DNA from: CAWDDA01 sp963813345
GTDB lineage: Bacteria; Acidobacteriota; Blastocatellia; RBC074
DNA length: 64,000 bases
NCBI GenBank assembly: GCA_963813345.1
Contig: CAWEYR010000033.1
Span: 296,810 to 360,809 of the forward strand
Reading direction: 5' to 3'
A program made the translations under genes and the position numbers. The notes under the pieces are model-generated. The model did no database searches, was not told the DNA's origin, and was given only the letters and a program-made list of their open reading frames with translations. Positions 43,308-53,061 of the stretch are shown here, piece after piece. How positions within the stretch are numbered: the first letter of the stretch is position 1; every line of letters starts with the position of its first letter.

Positions 43308-44252
43308 ATGGAAAGCACAAACACAGAAACAAATAATGCGCTTAGCTTGATTTCGCAGCACGTCGCTCAGGTGGTCGAGCGCGTCAGCGCGTCAATCGTT
43401 GCAATCGACGCGCGCCCGCGCGTACGAACGAGTGGCGTCATATGGCGCCCTGGTGTCATCGTTTCAACGAACCATACCATCAGGCGTGATGAAGAGATCA
43501 CGGTGACACTGCATGACAAACGGCAGGTGAAAGCGACTCTGGCCGGACGCGACGCTGGAACTGACCTTGCGGTGCTTCGCGTTGAAGAGAGTGAAGGGAC
43601 GAGTAATCACGCGCAGTTTGCGGATGCATCCACACTCAAGGTGGGCAATCTGGTTCTCGCAATCGGGCGCACCGATCCTGAGCGAAGCGTGACCGTAGCA
43701 CTCGGAACTGTCGGGGTATTGGGTGGCAACTGGCGAACATGGCGCGGAGGCGAATTAGAGCATCTGATCAGACCGGACGCCTCGATATTCATCGGCTTTT
43801 CCGGCGGTGCGTTGGTGAATACCGAAGGGAACGTAATTGGCATCAACACCACGGGGCTCTCGCGTGGGGGTGGCGTTACGATTCCAGCCGCAACCGTTCA
43901 CCGAATCGTTGACCAGTTGCTCCAGCACGGTCGCATTGCCCGTCCATATCTCGGCGTCGGAATGCAATCGGTGTCCTTGCCTGAAAAGCTGCGGACTAAA
44001 CTGAACTTACCTGCCGCGAGCGGCTTGATGATGATTTCCGTGGAACCTGATGCTCCGGCAGACAACGCCGGCATCACAATCGGAGACATCCTGCTTTCGC
44101 TCGAAGATGTGCCAATGGCCGATACTGACAATGTGCAAACGATACTTGGCAGCAGGAAAGTCGGAGCGGTCGTCACCGCAACCCTGTTGCGGGGCGGTGA
44201 GGTCATAAAGGCGGAAATCACTCTGGGCGAGCGACCTGCAAAGAATATGTAG
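43308..44252 (+). CDS. Cytoplasmic S1C-type (HtrA-like) serine protease with PDZ domain, first copy
   Basis: Intact, 314 aa; the start has ACGGAGGA upstream. There is no signal peptide or membrane helix (the N-terminus is MESTNTETNNALSLIS), so it is predicted cytoplasmic, unlike ordinary HtrA. Triad: His in IVSTNHTIRRDE, Asp in DAGTDLAVLRVEE, Ser in IGFSGGALVN. The C-terminal PDZ is from ARPYLGVGMQSVSLPEKL to DNAGITIGDILLSLEDVP. It is shorter than HtrA, with reduced protease loops (GVIWRPGVIVST instead of the usual GSGFIF). It lies 34 bp before the regulator gene on the same strand, in a three-gene unit with a second S1C protease. Confidence 0.88.
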   Translation: MESTNTETNNALSLISQHVAQVVERVSASIVAIDARPRVRTSGVIWRPGVIVSTNHTIRRDEEITVTLHDKRQVKATLAGRDAGTDLAVLRVEESEGTSNHAQFADASTLKVGNLVLAIGRTDPERSVTVALGTVGVLGGNWRTWRGGELEHLIRPDASIFIGFSGGALVNTEGNVIGINTTGLSRGGGVTIPAATVHRIVDQLLQHGRIARPYLGVGMQSVSLPEKLRTKLNLPAASGLMMISVEPDAPADNAGITIGDILLSLEDVPMADTDNVQTILGSRKVGAVVTATLLRGGEVIKAEITLGERPAKNM

Positions 44253-44286
44253 AGACGCAAAACGTGCGTGGGGGACATAAAGAGTA

Positions 44287-44982
44287 GTGACGAGTGTGTT
44301 CATCATCGCTGCTTCGGATGTTGCGCGAGCCGGGCTCGAATCACTCATCGCAAGAGAGCCAGACTTCACAATCGTCGGAAGTGGGGCTGATTTATCGGAC
44401 CTCGAGTCGCAGGGAGTGGAGGGGGCGTCGCCGGACATCGTGATCGTCGACGCGGAAAGGCTCGGAGAAGAAACGCTTGCGGCGATGCGCGCTCTGGTTG
44501 AAGGGATGTATGAGGGTCGTGACGCGCCCGGTCTGGTCGTCATCGGCGCCGAACGAGGAGAATGGCTTTCGGAAGCATTGCGTGCAGGAGTTGTGCGCGG
44601 AACGCTTCGGCGAGCGGCTTCGAGCGGCGAGATAATTGCAGCGGTGCTGGCTGTCTCAAGTGGACTGATCGCAGTCGACGCCGAGACTTTCAGCGCCTTT
44701 CTTTCACCGGCAGGTTCGACCCTTGATGAACTACCCGACGCGGAATCTTACGACGAGCGGTTGACTACCGCAGGCCAGGAAGTCGACGCGCTCACGCCGC
44801 GCGAACGCGAAGTGCTCGAGATGCTCGCCGAAGGGCTATCGAACAAAGAGATCGCGTCACGCATGAAAATCTCCGAACATACAGTCAAGTTTCACACCGC
44901 GCAGATCTTCGCCAAGCTGGGCGTTTCGACACGCACTGAGGCCGTCGTGCAGGGCATCCGGCGAGGTCTGATCATGATGTGA
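44287..44982 (+). CDS. NarL/LuxR-family response regulator with a degenerate receiver
   Basis: Intact, 231 aa, GTG start at 44287. The C-terminal LuxR HTH is clear: LTPREREVLEMLAEGLSNKEIASRMKI-like (split here as LTPREREVLEMLAEG and LSNKEIASRMKISEH), then TVKFHTAQIFAKLGV. The N-terminal receiver keeps an Asp in PDIVIVDAERLG. It lacks the acidic pair normally found after the first strand (it reads VFIIAASDVARAGLES) and has an unusual acidic insert (SQGVEGASPD). Phosphorylation by a kinase is therefore doubtful. No kinase gene is adjacent; it sits between two S1C proteases, suggesting control by another route. Confidence 0.88.
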   Translation: MTSVFIIAASDVARAGLESLIAREPDFTIVGSGADLSDLESQGVEGASPDIVIVDAERLGEETLAAMRALVEGMYEGRDAPGLVVIGAERGEWLSEALRAGVVRGTLRRAASSGEIIAAVLAVSSGLIAVDAETFSAFLSPAGSTLDELPDAESYDERLTTAGQEVDALTPREREVLEMLAEGLSNKEIASRMKISEHTVKFHTAQIFAKLGVSTRTEAVVQGIRRGLIMM

Positions 44983-45000
44983 GCGGTCGAAGAGGTGAAG

Positions 45001-45984
45001 ATGATTGATCATCGCAACGCAACCATTTCGAGGTCAGAGGATGTCGAGAGTCACAACCAGGACGAAGACCTTCTGGACGCATATTCGCATGCCGTCACCA
45101 GCGCAGCTGAGCGCGTTAGCCCTTCGGTGATCAACATAGAAGTAAGGCAGCAACCGAGAAGGGGTCGAGATGGTACTCGGAGACCGACACGTGAACAGGG
45201 AGGGAGCGGTTCGGGCTTCATTTTCACGCCCGACGGTTTCGTTCTCACCAATAGCCACGTGGTTCACGGGGCGGAGCGGATTGAAGTCACTCTCCACGAC
45301 GGCAGCAGGTGTGAAGCCGTGCTCGTAGGCGACGATCCCGATACCGACCTCGCGGTGATTCGCATTACCGCTACGGGTCTTGTGCCTGCGCCACTCGGCG
45401 CGTCACACAGGGTCAAGGTAGGGCAGCTGGTCGTGGCCATCGGCAATCCTTACGGTTTTCAATGCACAGTGACCGCAGGTGTCGTAAGCGCGTTGGGACG
45501 CAGTCTGCGCTCCCGATCAGGGAGACTGATGGATGATGTGATTCAAACCGACGCTGCACTCAATCCGGGGAACTCCGGCGGGCCGCTGGTTACGTCCCGT
45601 GGTGAAGTCATAGGTGTGAACACAGCGATGATTCTTCCAGCCCAGGGGTTGTGTTTTGCCACATCGATCAACACGGCGAAGTTCGTCGCCGCGCGTTTGA
45701 TCCGCGACGGGCGGATCGTCAGAAGCTTCATCGGAGTCGCGGGACAGAACGTTCCGTTGCCTCGCCGGCTGGTGCGTCATTACGACCTGCCTGCTGAAAG
45801 TGGCGTGTTGGTCGTGTCGTTTGAGCAGGACAGCGCTGCTCGAAGGGCCGGTCTCGAGGAGGGTGATCTCATCATCGAGTTCGACGGAACGACGGTGGCA
45901 GGCATTGATGATCTGCACAAGCTTTTGACGGATGAGCGGATCAATCGCTTCGTTCCGATTGTCGTTATCCGTACGTACCGATAA
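45001..45984 (+). CDS. Cytoplasmic S1C-type (HtrA-like) serine protease with PDZ domain, second copy
   Basis: Intact, 327 aa from the ATG at 45001 (GTG at 44995 possible); AGAGGTGAAG precedes it. There is no signal peptide (MIDHRNATISRSEDVES). Protease domain closer to classical HtrA: GGSGSGFIFTPDGFVLTNSH. Triad: His in TNSHVVHGAER, Asp in DPDTDLAVIRITA, Ser in NPGNSGGPLVT. PDZ domain from SFIGVAGQNVPLPRRLV to RRAGLEEGDLIIEFDGTTV. It differs clearly from the first copy, so this is an old duplication or two recruited genes rather than a recent copy. It lies 18 bp after the regulator. Confidence 0.88.
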   Translation: MIDHRNATISRSEDVESHNQDEDLLDAYSHAVTSAAERVSPSVINIEVRQQPRRGRDGTRRPTREQGGSGSGFIFTPDGFVLTNSHVVHGAERIEVTLHDGSRCEAVLVGDDPDTDLAVIRITATGLVPAPLGASHRVKVGQLVVAIGNPYGFQCTVTAGVVSALGRSLRSRSGRLMDDVIQTDAALNPGNSGGPLVTSRGEVIGVNTAMILPAQGLCFATSINTAKFVAARLIRDGRIVRSFIGVAGQNVPLPRRLVRHYDLPAESGVLVVSFEQDSAARRAGLEEGDLIIEFDGTTVAGIDDLHKLLTDERINRFVPIVVIRTYR

Positions 45985-46280
45985 GCTGACGTTGCGGATA
46001 GCTCCTTCTGAACGCGCTAGGGAGTACCGCCTGGGAGCGCGTCTTGAGCGAGCCTGTCACCAGCAGAGAACGACAGGAAGCACGAATGACGCAGAGGTCT
46101 GCAGGATTGATCGTCTCGTGCGTCGTGTTCTCGCTACGGCTCGCTGCTCCGCGGTCAAGGTGCCCAGCGCTCCCCGCCATTCCTACGATCTTGTAGGTTG
46201 CACTCCCTGAGCTGACGATTCTGTCAGAGTCCGGCACAACCCCGCCAAGTCAAGTCTCTGCAATATCAGCATTTAGCAAA
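45985..46280. other. Intergenic stretch before the nitrogen cluster
   Basis: About 300 bp with no gene-like reading and no recognisable RNA. A CGCTACGGCTCGCTGCTCCG stretch near 46,130-46,155 resembles degenerate repeat text also seen at the left edge of the window (CCGCTCCGCGG). An enhancer-like site for a sigma-54 activator would be expected here, but none stands out. Confidence 0.4.
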
Positions 46281-46295
46281 TGGCACCAGAGTTGC
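46281..46295 (+). promoter_or_regulatory. Sigma-54 (RpoN) promoter of the glnD-amtB-glnK cluster
   Basis: TGGCAC, five bases, TTGC: an exact match to the -24/-12 consensus for sigma-54. It lies 21 bp before the glnD start codon, so the predicted transcript has a very short leader. Nitrogen-control genes are classic sigma-54 targets. Confidence 0.85.
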
Positions 46296-46315
46296 CCTTG
46301 TGATTTTGCGGAAAC

Positions 46316-49000
46316 ATGCAGATCAACCTCGCGACTATCGAACGACAAGCAGGGGAAAGGCTCAAGGAACTCGAGGGGGCTCCCAGCCATGAGGAACGCG
46401 TCGAAGCGCTTAAACGGCTTCTCAAGACCGAAACTCATCGGCTCCAGTTGCGCCATCGATTCGGAATTAGCGGAGCAGAGATCGTTCGCGCTCGCAGCCT
46501 GATCATCGATCTTATAGTTCAAAAGATTGCCGGTGAAAGTTCATCGGGTCTTGCAATCGTCGCACTTGGCGGCTACGGACGTCGCGAGTTGGCTCCTCAA
46601 TCTGACATCGACATACTTTTTCTTTATCGCGGACGGCGGGAAGCAGCTCGAGCTCGCGAACTGAGCGAAGCCATTCTTTACATTCTCTGGGATGTGGGTC
46701 TGACGGTCGGGCACAGTCTCAGATCGCTGAAAGAATGCATTTCGATTTCGAAATCAGATTCTTCGTCGCGCACTGCGCTCATCGATGCGAGGCTGCTTTG
46801 GGGCGATGCGGGACTCTTCAAAGATCTTAGCGAACAGCTCAATCGGAGTGTTTTCAATGACGATTCGCGGTCACTTCTCGACGAACTGATCCTCGAGCGG
46901 GCATCGCGATTTGAGAAGTTTGGGAGCGTTGTCTGTCTGCAGGAACCGAACATCAAGGAGACTGCCGGAGGGCTACGCGATTTGCAGACGTTTCTCTGGG
47001 CAGCGCGCATTGCGTATGGCCATCCGACAATCGAATCTCTTGTGGAGGCTAAGAAAGTGCCGGAGCGTGATGCGAAGGGAATCCTCACCGCTTATGACTA
47101 CCTGCTGAGAGTTCGAAACGAACTTCACTTTCTTTCGGGACGCCGGAACGATGTTGTCTCGCTCGACGTGCAGCAACAGGCGGCAAAGAACCTGCGTTAT
47201 CAATCGTCTGAAAAGCTGCAGGCATCCGAGCTTTTCATGCGCGACTACTATCTGCACGCACGCCGGCTCCATCGACTTACGACGCTGCATTTTGAGCGAG
47301 CCGCACGGCGTCCCGCAGGCAAAGGCTGGCTGAATCGGGTTCGATACACTGCGGCGCCTGGCGGATTTGTCATGCGTGATGGCGAGCTTGACCTCGCACC
47401 CGAAAGCTCAGAGCAGCTTGGGACTGACGGGATGATGCTTGCGTTCAGCTACAGTCAGGCGACGGGAGCGCCGCTCAGTGGTGCCGTTCAGGAAGCGGTC
47501 TCGAGCGGGCTTAGCCGTATCAATCGCACTTACCGGACCTCGGTAGACGCCGCCGAATCTTTTGTGAAAATGCTCGGAGTGCGCGGGCGCGCGGCGTCGG
47601 TTCTTCGCCTCATGCACGACAACGGCTTTCTCGGAAAGTATATTCCCGAGTTTGGGCGAATCACGTGTCTGGTCCAGCACGACCTTTATCACCGCTACAC
47701 GATCGATGAGCACACCCTGCGGGCGATTGAGACTCTCGACGAGCTCGCAAACTCACGCAGTCGGACACTCGAGCGCTATCGCCAGATTTACGCAGCCATT
47801 GAGAATCCCGCTGTCCTTCATCTCGGGTTGCTGCTGCACGACATCGGGAAGGGGCTCGGCGGAGGACATACCGAGAAGGGCGTCCATATTGCTGAACGCA
47901 TTTGCGCTCGTCTGCACCTCGATAAGAAAGCGGTCGATGACGTCATATTTCTAATCAGGCAGCATCTGTTGATGTCGCATATTTCTCAGCGCCGCGATCT
48001 TGCCGACGAGAAAGTAATAGAAGGTTTCGCCAATCACGTTGTGACGCTGGATCGCCTGCGAATGCTCACTCTGCTGACTTACGGCGATACGAGTGGCGTA
48101 GGTCCCGGAGTCTGGAATGAATGGAAGGACGCGTTGCTGTGGGAGCTTTATCTCAAGGCAGCGATACGGTTCGAACCGGAAGCAGCGCAGGAAACGTCGA
48201 GTGAGCCCCTAAAAGAGCGGATCCGGCAGATGCTTGCGAGCGAAGTCGATCAGGACGCCGTGCGGGATCACTTCAACCTGCTGCCTGACTCATACGCGAA
48301 GCAGACGCCATCTCAGGTGATCATCGAACACGTGAGGCTGGCCGCGGCGCTCAAGTCACGAATCGTACGAACCAGCTGGCGTGTCAATGTTCAGGCCCGT
48401 TGCACCGACCTTCACATCTGCGCACGCAACCGGCGTGGACTCTTTGCAGCGATTGCGGGTGCCCTGACGTCGCAGGGCGTCAACATCCTGAGCGTGCATC
48501 TCAATACGCGAGCTGACGGTGTAGCAGTCGACTCTTTCAAGGTGCGCGACACAGCAGGAGAACCGATAACGGATCCGTTGCGATGGGAATTGATCGAGAA
48601 CGAAATCAAGCGGTCACTTTCGGGCGAAATTGATGTCGCCGGTGCCGTTGCCCGCAGGCTGCGCGCTCAAACCTCGCGGCTGGGCAGGAAGAAGAGCGGT
48701 GCTGGTATTCCGACGCGCATCACCTGGGACAACGACTCGTCGGAGCGTGGCACGATCCTCGAGGTTCGCACAAGTGACCGGCTGGGTCTTGCATACAAAA
48801 TTGCAAGCACGCTTGCGGCACTCGATCTCGATATCGCATTTGCAAAGGTGGCGACCGAAAAGAACCTCGCGCTTGACATTTTCTACGTCACAACAGAATC
48901 GGGAAACAAGCTTGAAGAGGGTGATCTGCCCGAGGTTGAAGATGCGATCCGGCAGGCGCTTGAAGACGCAGCGCCGGTAGCGGCGCAGGCAGCGGTCTGA
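46316..49000 (+). CDS. glnD: Bifunctional PII uridylyltransferase / uridylyl-removing enzyme
   Basis: Intact, 894 aa. Nucleotidyltransferase domain with GGYGRRELAPQSDIDILFLY (about residues 85-104). HD domain with HLGLLLHDIGKGLGGGHTEKG near residue 505. Two C-terminal ACT domains: DLHICARNRRGLFAAIAGAL and ILEVRTSDRLGLAYKIASTL. It uridylylates PII when glutamine is low and removes the group when it is high, thereby controlling nitrogen assimilation. It is the first gene after the sigma-54 promoter; its substrate PII (GlnK) and the AmtB channel follow at once. Full length and motif completeness indicate an active enzyme. Confidence 0.95.
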   Translation: MQINLATIERQAGERLKELEGAPSHEERVEALKRLLKTETHRLQLRHRFGISGAEIVRARSLIIDLIVQKIAGESSSGLAIVALGGYGRRELAPQSDIDILFLYRGRREAARARELSEAILYILWDVGLTVGHSLRSLKECISISKSDSSSRTALIDARLLWGDAGLFKDLSEQLNRSVFNDDSRSLLDELILERASRFEKFGSVVCLQEPNIKETAGGLRDLQTFLWAARIAYGHPTIESLVEAKKVPERDAKGILTAYDYLLRVRNELHFLSGRRNDVVSLDVQQQAAKNLRYQSSEKLQASELFMRDYYLHARRLHRLTTLHFERAARRPAGKGWLNRVRYTAAPGGFVMRDGELDLAPESSEQLGTDGMMLAFSYSQATGAPLSGAVQEAVSSGLSRINRTYRTSVDAAESFVKMLGVRGRAASVLRLMHDNGFLGKYIPEFGRITCLVQHDLYHRYTIDEHTLRAIETLDELANSRSRTLERYRQIYAAIENPAVLHLGLLLHDIGKGLGGGHTEKGVHIAERICARLHLDKKAVDDVIFLIRQHLLMSHISQRRDLADEKVIEGFANHVVTLDRLRMLTLLTYGDTSGVGPGVWNEWKDALLWELYLKAAIRFEPEAAQETSSEPLKERIRQMLASEVDQDAVRDHFNLLPDSYAKQTPSQVIIEHVRLAAALKSRIVRTSWRVNVQARCTDLHICARNRRGLFAAIAGALTSQGVNILSVHLNTRADGVAVDSFKVRDTAGEPITDPLRWELIENEIKRSLSGEIDVAGAVARRLRAQTSRLGRKKSGAGIPTRITWDNDSSERGTILEVRTSDRLGLAYKIASTLAALDLDIAFAKVATEKNLALDIFYVTTESGNKLEEGDLPEVEDAIRQALEDAAPVAAQAAV

Positions 49001-49057
49001 TTTCTCGAAACGTTGCTGAGATACGAATTTCAATTTGTTAACGGAGGAACAACCTAA

Positions 49058-50539
<1,482 letters not shown>

Positions 50540-50585
50540 TCAGCCCATTAGGGCTGGTCAAATGGATGGGAACTGGAGGAGAAAG

Positions 50586-50924
50586 ATGAAGAAGATTGAG
50601 TCGATTATTCGCCCTCATCTGCTCGAAGCAGTCAAGGATTCGCTGCAGACGCTTGGCGTTCAGGGTATGACGATCAGCGAGATCAAAGGTTTTGGTCGTC
50701 AGAAGGGGCACACCGAGGTCTACCGGGGCAGTGAGTACAAAGTCGAGTTTGTCCCGAAGATCAAAGTCGAAGTAGTTGTCGGTGACGAGCTTGTTGATGA
50801 CGCAGTGAGCGTAATCATCAAGGCGGCGCGCACTGGCAAATTTGGTGATGGAAAAATCTTCGTGTTTCCGGTTGAGGAATCGATTCGCATTCGAACCGGC
50901 GAGCACGGAGAGAACGCCGTCTGA
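50586..50924 (+). CDS. glnK: Nitrogen regulatory PII protein GlnK
   Basis: Intact, 112 aa from the ATG at 50586 (GGAGG upstream); an earlier in-frame start has no support. T-loop with the uridylylation tyrosine in TEVYRGSEYKVEF (Tyr51 equivalent), B-loop region TGKFGDGKIFVFPVE, and the N-terminus MKKIESIIRPHLLEAVKDSL typical of the family. It senses ATP/ADP and 2-oxoglutarate; it is modified by GlnD and plugs AmtB when nitrogen is plentiful. Its place directly after amtB is the standard genetic pairing. Confidence 0.96.
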   Translation: MKKIESIIRPHLLEAVKDSLQTLGVQGMTISEIKGFGRQKGHTEVYRGSEYKVEFVPKIKVEVVVGDELVDDAVSVIIKAARTGKFGDGKIFVFPVEESIRIRTGEHGENAV

Positions 50925-50975
50925 GGACATTCGAATCGCGATTGTCGGCGGCTTTGGGTATTTGAAAGCGGCAGA

Positions 50976-51022
50976 GGCTCTTCGCATTCACGGATGATGC
51001 GGCAACATCATCGCGAAGAGCC
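50976..51022. promoter_or_regulatory. Long hairpin between glnK and the porin gene
   Basis: Arms GGCTCTTCGC (50,976-50,985) and GCGAAGAGCC (51,013-51,022) enclose a second stem GATGATG/CATCATC. No T run follows, so it is not a typical terminator. It may stabilise the glnD-amtB-glnK messenger or modulate read-through into the porin gene. Confidence 0.75.
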
Positions 51023-51159
51023 CCTGATTGGAACCACACCGATAACTGTAGGGTTACCTGTGCAGCAACAGAATGAGTGTACGTTCGGATTTCGCTCCTT
51101 TGCAAGCTACCGAAGTCCTCGCTCTGTTACCGCCTCAGGTCACAAAGGAGGCAACGAAA

Positions 51160-52624
51160 ATGTTTGCAAAGAGGGCTCGTGGCTGGGCCACGTTTATTGC
51201 GCTGACGATGGTGTTTATGCTCCGGGCCGGAGCGCAAGCGCAAGACCTGGCGCGCAGTGATTCGGCAGCGTCGTCTGCGTCAGCAACCAAAAAGAGTGAC
51301 GTCAAGAGTGATACGAAGGGCGACTCGAAAGCCGACGCGAAAGTCGATTCAAAGACTGACGCTGAAAGTGGACAATGCGGAATTGCTAAGAATCGTGACT
51401 GCATTGGAAGAACGCGTCAAAGAGCTCGAAGCAAAGCTCGCGGTTGCTGCATCAGCCGGAACTTCCACAGCCGGAACACCTGCAAATGCGCCGCGAGAAG
51501 CAACGGCAGGCTCTTCGTCCGCGGTTCAGGGTGGAGATGTAGCTGAGCTGAAGAAGGAGCTCGAATCGCTGAAGGAAGAACAGAAGAAGAATAATGGCTT
51601 CCTCGGATTCTTCCGCGACGTTGAAGTCAGCGGTCTTGTTGACGGGTACTACAGTTACAATTTCAACCGGCCTGACGGCGGCATCAACAACGCCAGAGCA
51701 TTCGATGCTTACGACAACAGTTTCAGTCTGAATCTCGCGAAAATCACGCTCGAAAAGAAGAACGATCTTGCGAATCCGCTCGGCTTCAAGGTCGATCTGG
51801 GGTTTGGACCGACGGTGGACATAGTCAACGGACCGGGACCATATGGCGGCCAGCAGATCAAGAACCTGCTCCAGGCGTACTTAAGCTATGTCGCTCCGAT
51901 CGGGAACGGACTGACAGTCGACTTCGGAAAGTTCGCGACACCTGCTGGCGCCGAGGTGATTGAGACAAAAGACAATTACAATTACTCGAGGGGACTGCTT
52001 TTCACTTACGGTCCCTACTATCACCTGGGGTTCCGCAGCAAATACACATTTAACGACAAAGTAGCGGTCACCGGATTCCTGCTCAACGGCTGGGATATTC
52101 ACACCGACAACAACCACGGAAAAACTTACGGTGCCTCCGTCACGCTGACGCCGACGTCGAGACTCGCAATCACGCAGACCTACCTCGGCGGACCTGAGCA
52201 GGTGGGCGACAGCCGTCAGTGGAGGAACTTCAGCGATACCGTCCTCTCCTATGTTGCGACCGACAAGTTGACGTTCCTCGCGAACTTCGATTACGGAACC
52301 GACAAGTTGGTCACGGGGCAGAAGGGTCACTGGACCGCGTTCGCGGCTTATATGAAGTATGCCTTCAACAACCGGTTTGCATTCTCGCCGCGATTCGAAG
52401 TTTTTGACGATCACGACGGGTTCCGGACCGGGCTGCCACAAAGTATCAAGGAATTTACGTTGACTCAGGAAGTGAAGCTCGTAAACAACCTGATCACAAG
52501 ATTTGAGTTCCGGCGCGACTGGTCGAATGCCGATTACTTCAGTAGGTCGGTGGGCGAGCTGGTACGCAGCCAGAACACGCTTCTCGTAGGCCTGATGTAT
52601 TCATTCTCTTCGCGGGGCCAATAG
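51160..52624 (+). CDS. Outer-membrane porin, bbp2/OmpL-like (one frameshift)
   Basis: About 485 aa from the ATG at 51160 (AAAGGAGG upstream). Signal peptide ARGWATFIALTMVFMLRAGAQ; then a low-complexity Lys/Asp/Ser stretch (KKSDVKSDTKGDSKADAKVD) and a coiled segment (ALEERVKELEAKLA) typical of porins that anchor to peptidoglycan. The barrel has repeated aromatic strands (SGLVDGYYSYNFNRPDGG, TYGPYYHLGFRSKYTF, LAITQTYLGGPEQVGDSR) and ends NTLLVGLMYSFSSRGQ. The frame breaks at about 51,370 inside the Lys/Asp/Ser repeat. Its position after glnK in a sigma-54-driven cluster suggests a role in passing nitrogen compounds such as ammonium, amino acids or urea across the outer membrane. Confidence 0.82.
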
Positions 52625-52633
52625 AGCGAAACA

Positions 52634-52669
<36 letters not shown>

Positions 52670-52675
52670 TTTGGT

Positions 52676-52707
52676 GCGGTGAGCCGTAAGGCTCACCGCC
52701 TTTTTTT
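52676..52707 (+). terminator. Strong intrinsic terminator after the porin gene
   Basis: Perfect 10-bp arms GCGGTGAGCC and GGCTCACCGC with a 4-base loop, followed by C and seven T. It closes the nitrogen cluster. Confidence 0.93.
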
Positions 52708-53030
52708 GCCTGGGAGCGCCAGGCTCCAGCCTGGCGCATTGCGGCGTAGCGGCGCAATGGAGATCGTAGCCAGTGGGTTTCAACCCCGGTCCGTTGAGAT
52801 TATGGGAGATCGCGGGCGTGCAGCCACGCCTGAAGTTTCGAGCCGTCGCTACGCGCCGGGATCTACGTCTCACACACGCAACCAGGGGTTGAAACTACCT
52901 GGCTAGGATCATGACGCTTCCGACAGTAAGGCGTGTCCAAACTGAGCCAAGTCCAGCGCGCGTTCACAGATGCCTACGCGCCAGGCTGGAGCCTGGCGCT
53001 CCCAGGGGGCGCTCCCAGGTCGTACTACAT
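52708..53030. repeat. Inverted GC-rich repeat pair with degenerate repeat text between
   Basis: GCCTGGGAGCGCCAGGCTCC (from about 52,708) and its inverse (GGAGCCTGGCGCTCCCAGG, about 52,987-53,006) lie about 280 bp apart, followed by a partial extra GCTCCCAGG. Between them are a CAACCAGGGGTTGAAAC-type segment and a CGTGCAGCCACGCC segment that resemble text at the window's left edge. Small open frames here only echo the repeats; no gene is called over this 430 bp gap. Confidence 0.88.
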
Positions 53031-53061
53031 ACTCGGTGGTCTGTGATACACTTTTGGGTCT

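Noticed and set aside
45985..46280. tRNA or small RNA gene before glnD
   Set aside because: No cloverleaf with a T-loop or anticodon arm was found; hairpins here are short and unsupported.
52679..53061. Several short open frames rich in LEPGAPR-like peptides
   Set aside because: They simply translate the GC-rich repeat arms in different frames.
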